Positions 15,084 through 22,021 of a stretch of 23,435 nucleotides of DNA are shown here, in pieces. This stretch comes from a virus. The stretch is from the IMG/VR virus record IMGVR_UViG_3300044618_000287, positions 1-23,435 of that record, one strand, 5' to 3'. The notes beneath the pieces were generated by a model. The model did not search any database and was not told the origin of the DNA. It saw only the letters and a program-made list of their open reading frames with translations. The translations under genes and the position numbers were made by a program. Numbering within the stretch: the stretch's first letter is position 1; every line of letters starts with the position of its first letter.

Positions 15084-15116
15084 GCGGGTAACAGGGACTT
15101 CCAATCTGCTACCCGC
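15084..15116 (-). terminator. Hairpin between the 147-aa and 111-aa genes, terminator candidate
   Basis: An 11-bp stem (one G-U pair) closes an 11-base loop in the 80-base gap. After CGCA comes TTTTCT on the minus strand, a weak and slightly displaced U tract. It may be a leaky terminator or a processing site separating capsid from fiber expression. Confidence 0.5.
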
Positions 15117-15141
15117 ACGCATCATAACACAAGACTAACGC

Positions 15142-15585
15142 TTAGTCATTAGCCGTTGTTTGCACGTACAAGTACGTTACACGTACCTGACCAGCCGTAG
15201 GTTGGCCGACTGACGTAACGGTAGCAACAACGGTGGTGTTGTTGCCGATATTCGCCATTGCGGTAGCCTGAGCCGCCGTGTGGGATGTCGTGTTGCGACC
15301 GCCCGTCTTGGCGTTGACTGAGGTGACGTACTGCGTGCCGCCTGATGCCGTACCGACAGACAGCGTCGCCGAGGTGGCGCTGTTGTACGGCGTGAGGACG
15401 TCAGTGAACACGTCGACAAGCTGCGAGTTTGCAGGCAAGAAGACGGAAGCATTCTGCACGAGTGTGGCGTCGAAGTTGATCAACACGGTCTGTGAAAGAA
15501 CCGCGAGACCGATGTTTGGTCCGCCTGCTTCACCAGCGTTAATATCGCCGGAGGCAAGAGGTCCGCTCCAAGTAGTTTGTGACAT
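15142..15585 (-). CDS. Probable virion protein after the major capsid gene
   Basis: This encodes 147 aa starting at an ATG six bases after AAAGGAGA. The N-terminus is SQTTWSGPLASGDINAGEAGGPNIGLAVLSQTVLINFD; the rest is Thr/Ser/Val-rich beta sequence (SATSATLSVGTASGGTQYVTSVNAKTGG region and QVRVTYLYVQ at the end). It has no Cys, signal peptide or membrane segment. It follows the capsid gene after a strong hairpin and has an excellent ribosome site, so high expression and a head or neck structural role are likely. I do not recognise a named family. A capsid accessory or neck protein would fit. Confidence 0.83.
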   Translation of the reverse strand: MSQTTWSGPLASGDINAGEAGGPNIGLAVLSQTVLINFDATLVQNASVFLPANSQLVDVFTDVLTPYNSATSATLSVGTASGGTQYVTSVNAKTGGRNTTSHTAAQATAMANIGNNTTVVATVTSVGQPTAGQVRVTYLYVQTTAND

Positions 15586-15591
15586 TTAGTT

Positions 15592-15599
15592 TCTCCTTT
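15592..15599 (-). promoter_or_regulatory. Strong ribosome binding site of the 147-aa gene
   Basis: AAAGGAGA, six bases before the ATG at 15585, lies just past the UUCG hairpin, so translation can restart after the capsid gene. Confidence 0.75.
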
Positions 15600-15609
15600 A
15601 GAGAAGGGA

Positions 15610-15627
15610 GGGGGACCGAAGTCCCCC
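15610..15627 (-). terminator. UUCG-loop hairpin directly after the major capsid gene
   Basis: On the minus strand GGGGGAC-UUCG-GUCCCCC forms a perfect 7-bp stem with the exceptionally stable C(UUCG)G tetraloop, seven bases past the capsid stop. The following UCCCUUCUCU is pyrimidine-rich but not a true U tract. It could terminate part of the transcripts or protect the 3' end of the capsid message from exonucleases. Confidence 0.65.
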
Positions 15628-15634
15628 AACCCGA

Positions 15635-16549
15635 TTAGATGCCAGCCGTACCGTATACGCCGCGTGGATCGGTCCAACCGAAGTTGTAACGCTCAGTGGC
15701 CTTGTAGCGCATGCTGTCGGTTTCGAAATCACCTTCCATGCTCTTCTCAAGACCGCGACGCATTGCAAGCTTCAAGCCTTCAGGCGCATCAGTCTGGATC
15801 CACCATGCAGTGGTCGAGGTGATACGCGACAAGTTGGCTTGTCCGCCGTCCAACATTCCCATCGAACGGACAGGGTTGACGTCGTTGTTAGCAGTGCCAG
15901 CGCGCAGTGCGGACTTCAGCAATACTTCAGCTTGGAACACGTTCGAAGGACCGGAAACGATCTTCTTAGGTGTCAAGCGGATGCGCTTGCCGTTGTTGTC
16001 TACCGCGTTGCGGATCTGGATCAGCAACTGCTCAAGTGACGTTTGCGAAAGGTTCGCAGCGGTCGAGAGCTGGTTAGAGAACGTGCCTGCAGCCGTTGGG
16101 TGAGCCGTGTTAACGAGCGATACGCCGTCGCCGCCTGCAAACGCGCTGTTGAATGCGCGGTTGAGGATGTTGGCACCGAGGGTTTCCTTGGTCTCGATCA
16201 GTGACTGAGCGAGGTGACGGGCGTAGGTCTGACCGATACGGATGTGATCGCCATCTTCCACCAGAACCTTTGTAAGTGCAAAGGCAAGGCCGTAGACGCG
16301 GTACACGTAGCGCTGAATGAACAGCACGCCGCCGGATTGGTACGTGACAGGCATGCCGTCTGGCAATTCTGGCGCGGCACCGAAGCCGAACAGTACAGGC
16401 TCTTCGTGGTAGTTACGGGGAATGCCCTTGAACTCTTTGAAGACCTGCGACCATTCGTCAGCGCGTTGGTCATAGATGCCGTTGAACTCTTCGTTTAGGA
16501 TTGGTTCAACGATGGAACGGAAGTCAGTACTTCTCATTGGGGTAGCCAT
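15635..16549 (-). CDS. Major capsid protein (gpT-like)
   Basis: This encodes 304 aa. It contains STDFRSIVEPILNEEFNGIYDQ (about 7-28), then an N-terminal region leading to VLFIQRYVYRVYGLAFALTKVLVEDGD (about 76-102), SLVNTAHPTAAGTFSNQL (about 144-161), a long helix LEQLLIQIRNAVDNNGKRIRLTPKKIVSGPSNVF (about 171-205) and a C-terminal LKLAMRRGLEKSMEGDFETDSMRYKATERYNFGWTDPRGVYGT. The order, size and HPTAAGTFSN segment agree with Mu gpT-like major head subunits of HK97 fold. It forms the icosahedral shell, with scaffold upstream and a decoration-like gene before it. The start ATG has AAGGAGGG eight bases upstream, the best site in the block, and a stable hairpin follows the gene. Exact family match was not computed. 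Confidence 0.9.
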   Translation of the reverse strand: MATPMRSTDFRSIVEPILNEEFNGIYDQRADEWSQVFKEFKGIPRNYHEEPVLFGFGAAPELPDGMPVTYQSGGVLFIQRYVYRVYGLAFALTKVLVEDGDHIRIGQTYARHLAQSLIETKETLGANILNRAFNSAFAGGDGVSLVNTAHPTAAGTFSNQLSTAANLSQTSLEQLLIQIRNAVDNNGKRIRLTPKKIVSGPSNVFQAEVLLKSALRAGTANNDVNPVRSMGMLDGGQANLSRITSTTAWWIQTDAPEGLKLAMRRGLEKSMEGDFETDSMRYKATERYNFGWTDPRGVYGTAGI

Positions 16550-16557
16550 TGTTCAAG

Positions 16558-16565
16558 CCCTCCTT
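16558..16565 (-). promoter_or_regulatory. Strong ribosome binding site of the major capsid gene
   Basis: AAGGAGGG eight bases before the ATG at 16549 is close to the ideal anti-16S match, as expected for the most abundant virion protein. It overlaps the stop of the preceding gene. Confidence 0.75.
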
Positions 16566-17124
16566 AGTACGCGGCGCGGTCAGCGACGTTCTGGTGCTCA
16601 GAAATCTGAACTTGAACAATCGTGAAGTTGTCGCCGAAGTCATTGTCTGGTGCTGGTGCGAGGTCGATAATGCGCAGTGCGGCGTTACCGGTGTCGGTCA
16701 GCGTTGCGGTGTCAAGCATCATTGCCGACAGACCAGTTACGGTCGATCCTGCAGTGATGGCTGTGTAGTCAGCCTGCTTGCCGATGTCCGTCACTGCGAT
16801 TGGGCCATTTGCCTGAATTTCATAGACAATGGTTGGGTCGAGTGTGACGTACGCGACAATGTCGGTGCCAACGGCGGACGCAGTCCACTTGTTGGAAACA
16901 CGACGACGGCCGTCGCTGTCGGTAAATTCAACACCTTGGAACGTACCAATGAAGCGGTCGTTAATGGCCGCCGCTTGGATGGTTCCGTTGGTGCCGATTT
17001 TCACCGGCTGGCTTTGTAGGATGTTGGCGCTGTAGCCCGTCAAAATCGTGTAGGCAGTGGGGCGAACCACACCGCTTGGCGAATATGCAGGGCGAAGGCC
17101 GAACGGTTGAGATACAGTACTCAT
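16564..17124 (-). CDS. Head decoration-like protein
   Basis: This encodes 186 aa beginning MSTVSQPFGLRPAYSPSG. I chose the ATG at 17124 because the AAAGG site is nine bases upstream; an ATG at 17130 would leave only three bases. The start STVSQPFGLRP resembles small capsid-associated proteins next to gpT-like or HK97-type capsids. The rest is beta-rich (PVKIGTNGTIQAAAINDRFIGTFQGVEFTDSDGRR, GTDIVAYVTLDPTIVYEIQANG). It sits directly before the capsid gene, with the capsid ribosome site overlapping its stop, so near-equal output is expected. A decoration or stabilising role on the shell is the likely reading; no catalytic features are seen. Confidence 0.8.
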   Translation of the reverse strand: MSTVSQPFGLRPAYSPSGVVRPTAYTILTGYSANILQSQPVKIGTNGTIQAAAINDRFIGTFQGVEFTDSDGRRRVSNKWTASAVGTDIVAYVTLDPTIVYEIQANGPIAVTDIGKQADYTAITAGSTVTGLSAMMLDTATLTDTGNAALRIIDLAPAPDNDFGDNFTIVQVQISEHQNVADRAAY

Positions 17125-17158
17125 GTCCATTTACCTTTAATTGAGTTGCGTTGACCGC

Positions 17159-17713
17159 TTAGGAGAAAATTCCCCGTCGCGGCTTATGGTCACGCATTTC
17201 CTGCATGCCGTCACCCTCAAGTAACGATGAGCCAGCTCGCTCAGCATCAGACCGCATCATTTCTGCGACTTCAGCCAATTTGTCCTCTTCGCGTAGCGGA
17301 GCATCATGGTGAGCCTCCTGCATGAACCGTTCATAAAGGCTCAAGGGCAGCTTAAACGCAAGCATCTCGTTAACGGCAATCAAGCCAGCATATTCGCCAG
17401 TCTTGACCGAGGCATACTCCATTCCGGGAACTTCTTCAGGCTTCACTGGCTCGTAACCGAGCTGTGTACGCCGGTGAATTGGATCACGCGGGTTGGTCGT
17501 AGTAAGCCAGCACAAATGATACCCCGGTATTTCGGGCAAATCAGGTAGTGCGTCGTTAAACAGTTGGTTACGGAACATCTCCAGTCGGTCGTCCTCGCTT
17601 GTCTCACGGCGTTCGGTAACCTCGCGGGTCTCCGTGCGTCTCGTGTCGCGGCGTCCAACAACGTCGAATTCCGGTGCTTTCTTAAGGCGGCTATCTTCTG
17701 TATTATCTGTCAT
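17159..17713 (-). CDS. Unknown protein between scaffold and capsid genes
   Basis: This encodes 184 aa from the ATG at 17713, which has AAAGGAG eight bases upstream. A GTG three codons earlier overlaps this site and is less likely. The first 45 residues are charged (RRDTRRTETREVTERRETSEDDRLEMFRN). A compact middle follows (LPDLPEIPGYHLCWLTTTNPRDPIHRRTQLGYEPVKPEEVPGM), then EYAGLIAVNEMLAFKLPLSLYERFMQEAHHDAP. One Cys is present. I recognise the GYHLCWLTTTN...GYEPV element from phage proteins beside capsid genes, without known function. It may be a scaffold partner or capsid assembly factor. Confidence 0.82.
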   Translation of the reverse strand: MTDNTEDSRLKKAPEFDVVGRRDTRRTETREVTERRETSEDDRLEMFRNQLFNDALPDLPEIPGYHLCWLTTTNPRDPIHRRTQLGYEPVKPEEVPGMEYASVKTGEYAGLIAVNEMLAFKLPLSLYERFMQEAHHDAPLREEDKLAEVAEMMRSDAERAGSSLLEGDGMQEMRDHKPRRGIFS

Positions 17714-17721
17714 TTGTCTCA

Positions 17722-17728
17722 CTCCTTT
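17722..17728 (-). promoter_or_regulatory. Ribosome binding site deciding the 184-aa start
   Basis: AAAGGAG, eight bases before the ATG at 17713. The alternative GTG start overlaps this element, so it is disfavoured. Confidence 0.65.
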
Positions 17729-18645
17729 TAACGAGCCGGACCAGCATCATACGATTGATACGCCTTAAGATAGCGTTGGCGAAGTGTGGCGTCGTCCCAC
17801 ACTCCAGCCTCAATCATAGCCTGTTTCCGCTCTGGTGTCACGTATATTTCGCGCTTTGTGCTCACGGGCGCGTGTTCCCGTGTATTTCCGGTCGGTGGAC
17901 CGCGCCTTTTTGGCTTCGGAGCTGGGCTTGTTTCGCCCAACGCCTCTGCCACTCGGGCCGTCAACTCTTCCCAATACTCGCGCGTCGCAGGGTTGTAGCC
18001 CTCCTGCACGATCTCATGGTCGATTGCCTTCGTCAGCGCGCTGTCACGGTCGCGGCCCGATGGGTCGTACCATGAGTTGGCCTGCATCCACTCCTTGGCG
18101 TAGTTCACAACGGCAGGGTCGACCTGCGGCGTTGCGCTCTGCTTGCGCGCCTCCTCAAACTGGTAACGTGCCTGCTGCAACTGGTTCGTCTCAGCCATCG
18201 CCTGATCGCGGATACGCATTGCCGCAACGACGTCATCGCCATTGCCAGCCTCAGTCGCCTTGGCGATGAAGTGCTCTGCCTGTTGGACATCGCGCTGCGC
18301 CTTCGCCAAACGCTCTTCGAGTGTCTGTGCGTTGCTGTTCAGTGCGTGCCCCTCAACGGACGCAAGACGGCGAAGCATTTCCGCGTTCTGCTGTTCGAGA
18401 AGGCGGATTTTCTCCTCCGCAGTCTCCTTGGCGCGGCGATGGATGTCGCGGCGGCGCTGACGGCGACGGTTACGGCCGGTGCGGATTTCCTCCTCACTCT
18501 CCTCATCGCTCTCGGCTAGACGCTCGTCCTCCTCGTCGTCCTCTTCGGACGTGTCGGCCTCGGCCTTGCTATCCTGTTCTTCCTCCTCGGGCGGGGTCTC
18601 AACAGGGATTAACTCGTCGTCTTCTTTGATGGTATTGTCAGTCAT
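17728..18645 (-). CDS. Probable capsid scaffolding protein
   Basis: This encodes 305 aa. The first 55 residues are very acidic (PPEEEEQDSKAEADTSEEDD, then EEEDE-type runs). A basic cluster GRNRRRQRRRDIHRR follows (about 57-71). A long coiled coil (about 75-170) comes next, with RLLEQQNAEMLRRLASVEGH, LEERLAKAQRDVQQAEHFIAKA and QLQQARYQFEEARKQ. The C-terminal part has YAKEWMQANSWYDPSGRDRDSAL, Pro/Arg-rich sequence and a helix-turn-like end (TPERKQAMIEAGVWDDATLRQRYLKAYQ). High charge and central coiled coil just upstream of capsid genes fit podovirus scaffolding proteins, which guide procapsid assembly and then leave. No protease motif is seen. The assignment rests on architecture and position. 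Confidence 0.82.
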   Translation of the reverse strand: MTDNTIKEDDELIPVETPPEEEEQDSKAEADTSEEDDEEDERLAESDEESEEEIRTGRNRRRQRRRDIHRRAKETAEEKIRLLEQQNAEMLRRLASVEGHALNSNAQTLEERLAKAQRDVQQAEHFIAKATEAGNGDDVVAAMRIRDQAMAETNQLQQARYQFEEARKQSATPQVDPAVVNYAKEWMQANSWYDPSGRDRDSALTKAIDHEIVQEGYNPATREYWEELTARVAEALGETSPAPKPKRRGPPTGNTREHAPVSTKREIYVTPERKQAMIEAGVWDDATLRQRYLKAYQSYDAGPAR

Positions 18646-18676
18646 AAACCGGCTCCCTTCTGTGTAGCCTTATCGA

Positions 18677-19105
18677 TCATATGAAAGCTTTGATGGTCAG
18701 CGGATCGCCGGTCACCTTGCCCACAAGATCGAGGTCGTTAAAAATTACCAGTAGCGCTTCATCTTCGCCATCGGTCGTCTTGACGGTCCAGCGGTCGCCG
18801 CCGTACTTTGGCACGCGCACGAAGTCGCCCGGCTTACACCAGCTTCCTTCAGGCCACGGGTCCATTGTTGTACGGTTTTTGAACGCAAGTTCACCCACCA
18901 AGATCACCTTCGCAATCTGGGTGTTCCACGCGTCCGTCTCGCGTGTCTCGGAGGTCAGGATGATCCCGCCCTTTGTCTTCGACTTCGGCGTGCGGATCTG
19001 CACCAGTACGCGGCTGCCAAACGGGTGTATGCCCGGATCACAAGGCGGGAATGCCTCGTCCACGCTGGCGTAACCGAAGTCTACTTTATTCGCTAATTCT
19101 TGCAT
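18677..19105 (-). CDS. GroES-like co-chaperonin
   Basis: This encodes 142 aa from the ATG at 19105 with AAAGGAG five bases upstream; longer in-frame starts reach into the previous gene and are rejected. The core matches GroES. FGSRVLVQIRTPKSKTKGGIILTSETRE (about 29-56) contains the strand and mobile loop with GGIIL at 46-50, the motif by which GroES contacts GroEL. VILVGELAF follows (about 68-76), then WCKPGDFVRVPKYGGDRW (about 90-107) and a final LLVIFNDLDLVGKV-type strand. At 142 aa it is longer than host GroES (about 97 aa), with about 28 extra N-terminal residues. Phage co-chaperonins such as T4 gp31 adapt GroEL for capsid folding. The position between portal and scaffold genes supports this. 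Confidence 0.9.
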   Translation of the reverse strand: MQELANKVDFGYASVDEAFPPCDPGIHPFGSRVLVQIRTPKSKTKGGIILTSETRETDAWNTQIAKVILVGELAFKNRTTMDPWPEGSWCKPGDFVRVPKYGGDRWTVKTTDGEDEALLVIFNDLDLVGKVTGDPLTIKAFI

Positions 19106-19110
19106 GTGCG

Positions 19111-19117
19111 CTCCTTT
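19111..19117 (-). promoter_or_regulatory. Ribosome binding site fixing the co-chaperonin start
   Basis: AAAGGAG five bases before the ATG at 19105 overlaps the upstream TAA. It supports the short 142-aa product. Confidence 0.75.
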
Positions 19118-19310
19118 ATAAAAACCTGTCTTTAGTCTCCCTCTCGGCGACCATGTCGATGAGAGTTCGTTTTGCGTGCTCAAGCCCCGCGTACATGCCG
19201 ACAGCCCGACCGTAGTCGAACGTCTCTCTGCCCGAGGGGTGCTCCAGCGCTTCCCGTGCAAGCCTTGCCTGCTCAGTCTCCAAGCGCTGGAGCAGCATTT
19301 CTATTTTCAT
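19116..19310 (-). CDS. Small helical protein (64 aa)
   Basis: This encodes 64 aa, starting at an ATG that overlaps the upstream stop (ATGA). It reads MKIEMLLQRLETEQARLARE, then HPSGRETFDYGRAVGMYAGLEHAKRTLIDMV. It is a predicted helical hairpin with a central YGRAVGMYAGLEHA. Similar small helical proteins (FDYGRAVGxYxGL) are found in phage packaging regions as unknowns. Its stop overlaps the ribosome site of the co-chaperonin, so the two are probably translated together. Confidence 0.8.
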   Translation of the reverse strand: MKIEMLLQRLETEQARLAREALEHPSGRETFDYGRAVGMYAGLEHAKRTLIDMVAERETKDRFL

Positions 19311-19444
19311 GCTGGTGTCTTTTTACTACCAGTTACTGCGACCTTGGGGTCCATGCCCATTTTCATGAGCTTGTGCATGTTGGTGTTCTCGGCCGTCATG
19401 CTGCCCTTGGCCTTGCCTTTGCTTAATGCTGCGTCGTTCTTCAT
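19307..19444 (-). CDS. Tiny Lys/Met-rich protein (45 aa)
   Basis: This encodes 45 aa from an ATG at 19444 preceded by GGAAGG, whose site overlaps the portal stop. It reads MKNDAALSKGKAKGSMTAEN then TNMHKLMKMGMDPKVAVTGS and KKTPA. It is basic and Met-rich and probably disordered. Its TGA overlaps the next start (ATGA). The ribosome site, the four-base overlap and the exact fit between portal and the 64-aa gene support a real gene. Function is unknown. Confidence 0.72.
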   Translation of the reverse strand: MKNDAALSKGKAKGSMTAENTNMHKLMKMGMDPKVAVTGSKKTPA

Positions 19445-19456
19445 GTCGCTTCCTTC

Positions 19457-22021
19457 CTATGGTTGCGGGTTTATCCCAGTGCCGGTTGACACTGCGAAGT
19501 TCTCGCCGCTTAGGATTTCGGCCTGAGCCAATGCCATCGCGGTCTGATTGTCTTGCTGGTTCATGGCCATGCGGGCCTGCAGCTCGGCGGCCGTCCGTGC
19601 GTCTTCGGACTGCTGCTTCTGCTGCTCGATGGCGACCTTGGCCTGCAGCTCTGCGGCGTCCATCTGGGCGTCTATCTGCATCTTCTGGGCGTCCATCTGC
19701 ATGCGCTGCGCCTCGGTTTGCGCATCCATCTGCATGCGCTGCGCGTCGGCCTGTTGCTCGGCCTGCAGTTTCTGCTGATCGAGCTGCAGCTTCTGGCCTT
19801 CCAACGCCAGACGCGGGTCTTGCATTGGCTGTTGCTGGAATTGCTGCATGACCTGCTGCGCCTGCTGGATGATCTGCGGTATCTGCGCGAACACCTGACT
19901 GCCCTCGGTCAACGCGGACGTCGACGCCTCGGCCAGCATGCGGTCGAGCGCCTTGCGTCCCTCGATGTCCTTCGGCTCCATGTTGCGCATCACGTCGCCA
20001 AGATCCTCGCCGTCCAGTGCTGCGGTCGACACGTCGAAGACGGACGATGCGTACCAGAGCGCGACGTGCTCCTTGATGTGGTTGAGCATGGCTGGGATGT
20101 ACACCGGCGCGAACACGGGGTTCATGCCGAACGTCGGGGACATCATGTACGCGATGTGCGTCTGCAAGTGCGCCAGATGGTCTTGGTTCGGGAAGGCCGT
20201 GACCGGCCGACCGAGCGACGCGGCGACGTTCTCGTTGACTGCGTTCTGCTCGGAAGGCTCAACGGCTGGGTTGAGCAGCTCCTTCGCGTTCGGCACCTTC
20301 AGCGTCTCGAGGATGCGCTCCTCGACCTTGCGCATGTTGTACATGCCGGGGATGGCTGCGGCGCGTTGCGCCACTGCCTGCACCTGCGCGTAGCGCTGCG
20401 CCTCGCTGAAGATGTTCGGGTCGGAGACCGGCACGACGTCAAGGACGCCGTCGAAGTCTTCGCGCTTGGCCAGCTCTTCGCCCGCCTCTTTCTCCAGCTT
20501 CTCGTCGTCGAGATTGAAGCCATTGAGACGGTCGAGGATGCGCAGCATGCGCCCCATTGCGTCGTGCAGACGGCTGTGGATGGCCGAATAGACGACAGCG
20601 CCTTGCTCCAGCTTGGCCAGCGTCGTGCCGACCGGCGCGTTGGGGTTGCCGTCGGCGATGTCTTCCATAGACGTACGCACAACGCCCTTCGCCGCGTCGA
20701 CAAGGAAGCCGAGCAGGCTGAAGAGCACAGGCGATGGTGGGTTGTACGGCAGAGGCATGGCCAGCTTGCGCACGTCGTCGACGTTCAGGCCGCCCTCGAT
20801 CTCCTCGGTCTGGCCCGGCTGCAGGGACAGGCTCTGCCCACCGGCGGTGCCGCCCTTGAGCTTGAGCATGGTTTGGCTGTTGCTGATGTGCGCGCTGTCG
20901 AGCAGCGCACGCAGCGCGCCGGTGGCCGCGCCGGACAGGCCGCCGATCATGTGCGGCAGGCCGATTGGGTAAGCGCCGCGCCACGGGATGAACGGGAACT
21001 CAACGAACCAGTACATCTCGTCGCGTGCCGCGTCTTCCTCGTCCCAGTTGCGGTAAACTGCGAGTACCTTGCCCGTCGTCTTGTCGACGCTGACGATGTA
21101 CGGCGCGTTGCCCTCGCCCTCTTCGACTTCCATCGTGACGTAGCACTCGTACACGATGCGCAGGCCGTCCTCGTTGTAGCTGGTCTGGTCGCGGCCCTCG
21201 ATCTTGTCGTTCGCCTGACCGGCGACCGACTGTTCGGGCTCCATGCTGGACGGTGCCAGATCCACGTCGCGGTACATTCCGTCGCGTACGCGGTTTTCGT
21301 AGTCCAAACTGGTAATATATTGCACGTGCGTCTTGCGCTGCGCCGTGTAGAAGTTCGTCGCGGCGTAGGGCAGGAGCATGTCGTCAATCGGCACGAACAG
21401 GAACGTTGGCCGGTTGCGCGGCGTGTCCCAGCCGAGCTTCAGATACTGCGCGCCGCCGAGCGGTAGCTGCGTCATGAGCTGCTCGAGCTCGGCGCGTACC
21501 TCGGGGCACTGCACGGTCATCTGCCAGTTGAGCAGGCTCGTCTTGCGCTTGGCCTTGTCGATCTTGTCCGTCGTCGTTGGGCCGCTGATGCTGTCCTTGG
21601 CTGGGCCGCCTGACGGGAATATCTCCTTCATGGCGCGCGCCGCGAAGTCGACGCAGGCCTCGGTCATGACGGGATGCACGACTTTCGACGCGCCCTCGAA
21701 CTGCGCGCCGCCGGGAGCGTCATCGCCCAGACCAGTGCGGCGCAGGCCGTCCTCGTACTGCTCGTCGCGCTTCTTGCGCGCGTCCTTGTCCTTGCTGATC
21801 AGGTCGAGAAGCTGCGTCGAGAGGCTGCTCAGCTCGTGCTCGGGCATGTCCTCGGCAAGGTTGCTGTAGAATTCGTTCTCGGCCTTCGGCGCGGCGTCGT
21901 CGCCGAAGCGCACAATCGCGCCACCGTCCTCGGTGTCTTCGACCTCGTCGTCGTCAACGTCGGGCAGATCCACGTACTCGCCTTCGGGCATCTCGTCTTC
22001 GTCCATTGTATCGTCCTTCAT
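19457..22021 (-). CDS. Portal protein (P22-like, long helical C-terminus)
   Basis: This encodes 854 aa with an ATG overlapping the terminase stop (ATGA). After an acidic N-terminus (about 1-45), residues of about 75-180 contain RRTGLGDDAPGGAQFEGASKVVHPVMTEACVDFAARAMKEIFP, and about 205-225 NRPTFLFVPIDDMLLPYAATNF. The core continues with PFIPWRGAYPIGLPHMIGGLSGAATGALRALLDSAHISN (about 340-380), a pattern of portals that form the dodecameric DNA gate. Residues of about 710-840 are Gln/Ala/Met-rich helix with 11-residue repeats, matching in kind the long C-terminal helical barrel of the P22 portal. It partners with the terminase during packaging and with the adaptor during closing. The length is larger than usual (P22 725 aa). 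Confidence 0.92.
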   Translation of the reverse strand: MKDDTMDEDEMPEGEYVDLPDVDDDEVEDTEDGGAIVRFGDDAAPKAENEFYSNLAEDMPEHELSSLSTQLLDLISKDKDARKKRDEQYEDGLRRTGLGDDAPGGAQFEGASKVVHPVMTEACVDFAARAMKEIFPSGGPAKDSISGPTTTDKIDKAKRKTSLLNWQMTVQCPEVRAELEQLMTQLPLGGAQYLKLGWDTPRNRPTFLFVPIDDMLLPYAATNFYTAQRKTHVQYITSLDYENRVRDGMYRDVDLAPSSMEPEQSVAGQANDKIEGRDQTSYNEDGLRIVYECYVTMEVEEGEGNAPYIVSVDKTTGKVLAVYRNWDEEDAARDEMYWFVEFPFIPWRGAYPIGLPHMIGGLSGAATGALRALLDSAHISNSQTMLKLKGGTAGGQSLSLQPGQTEEIEGGLNVDDVRKLAMPLPYNPPSPVLFSLLGFLVDAAKGVVRTSMEDIADGNPNAPVGTTLAKLEQGAVVYSAIHSRLHDAMGRMLRILDRLNGFNLDDEKLEKEAGEELAKREDFDGVLDVVPVSDPNIFSEAQRYAQVQAVAQRAAAIPGMYNMRKVEERILETLKVPNAKELLNPAVEPSEQNAVNENVAASLGRPVTAFPNQDHLAHLQTHIAYMMSPTFGMNPVFAPVYIPAMLNHIKEHVALWYASSVFDVSTAALDGEDLGDVMRNMEPKDIEGRKALDRMLAEASTSALTEGSQVFAQIPQIIQQAQQVMQQFQQQPMQDPRLALEGQKLQLDQQKLQAEQQADAQRMQMDAQTEAQRMQMDAQKMQIDAQMDAAELQAKVAIEQQKQQSEDARTAAELQARMAMNQQDNQTAMALAQAEILSGENFAVSTGTGINPQP
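19692..19744 (-). repeat. 33-base direct repeat in the portal C-terminal helix
   Basis: Twenty identical bases recur 33 bases apart (19692-19711, 19725-19744), encoding an 11-residue unit AQRMQMDAQ. The period matches a hendecad coiled coil rather than a heptad, as expected for a helical barrel. Confidence 0.85.

Noticed and set aside
14726-15118. Longer 130-aa version of the 111-aa gene
   Set aside because: It would include the 15084-15116 hairpin and lacks a good ribosome site; AAGGAA lies correctly before the ATG at 15061.
18677-19261. Longer 194-aa version of the co-chaperonin
   Set aside because: The extra 52 residues overlap the 64-aa gene in another frame and look random, while the ATG at 19105 has a strong ribosome site and starts just before the GroES core.
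19553-21466. A 637-codon open frame on the plus strand
   Set aside because: It lies opposite the portal gene, gives a low-complexity Leu/Val/Arg/His product, and is explained by the GC-rich codon pattern of the portal on the minus strand.
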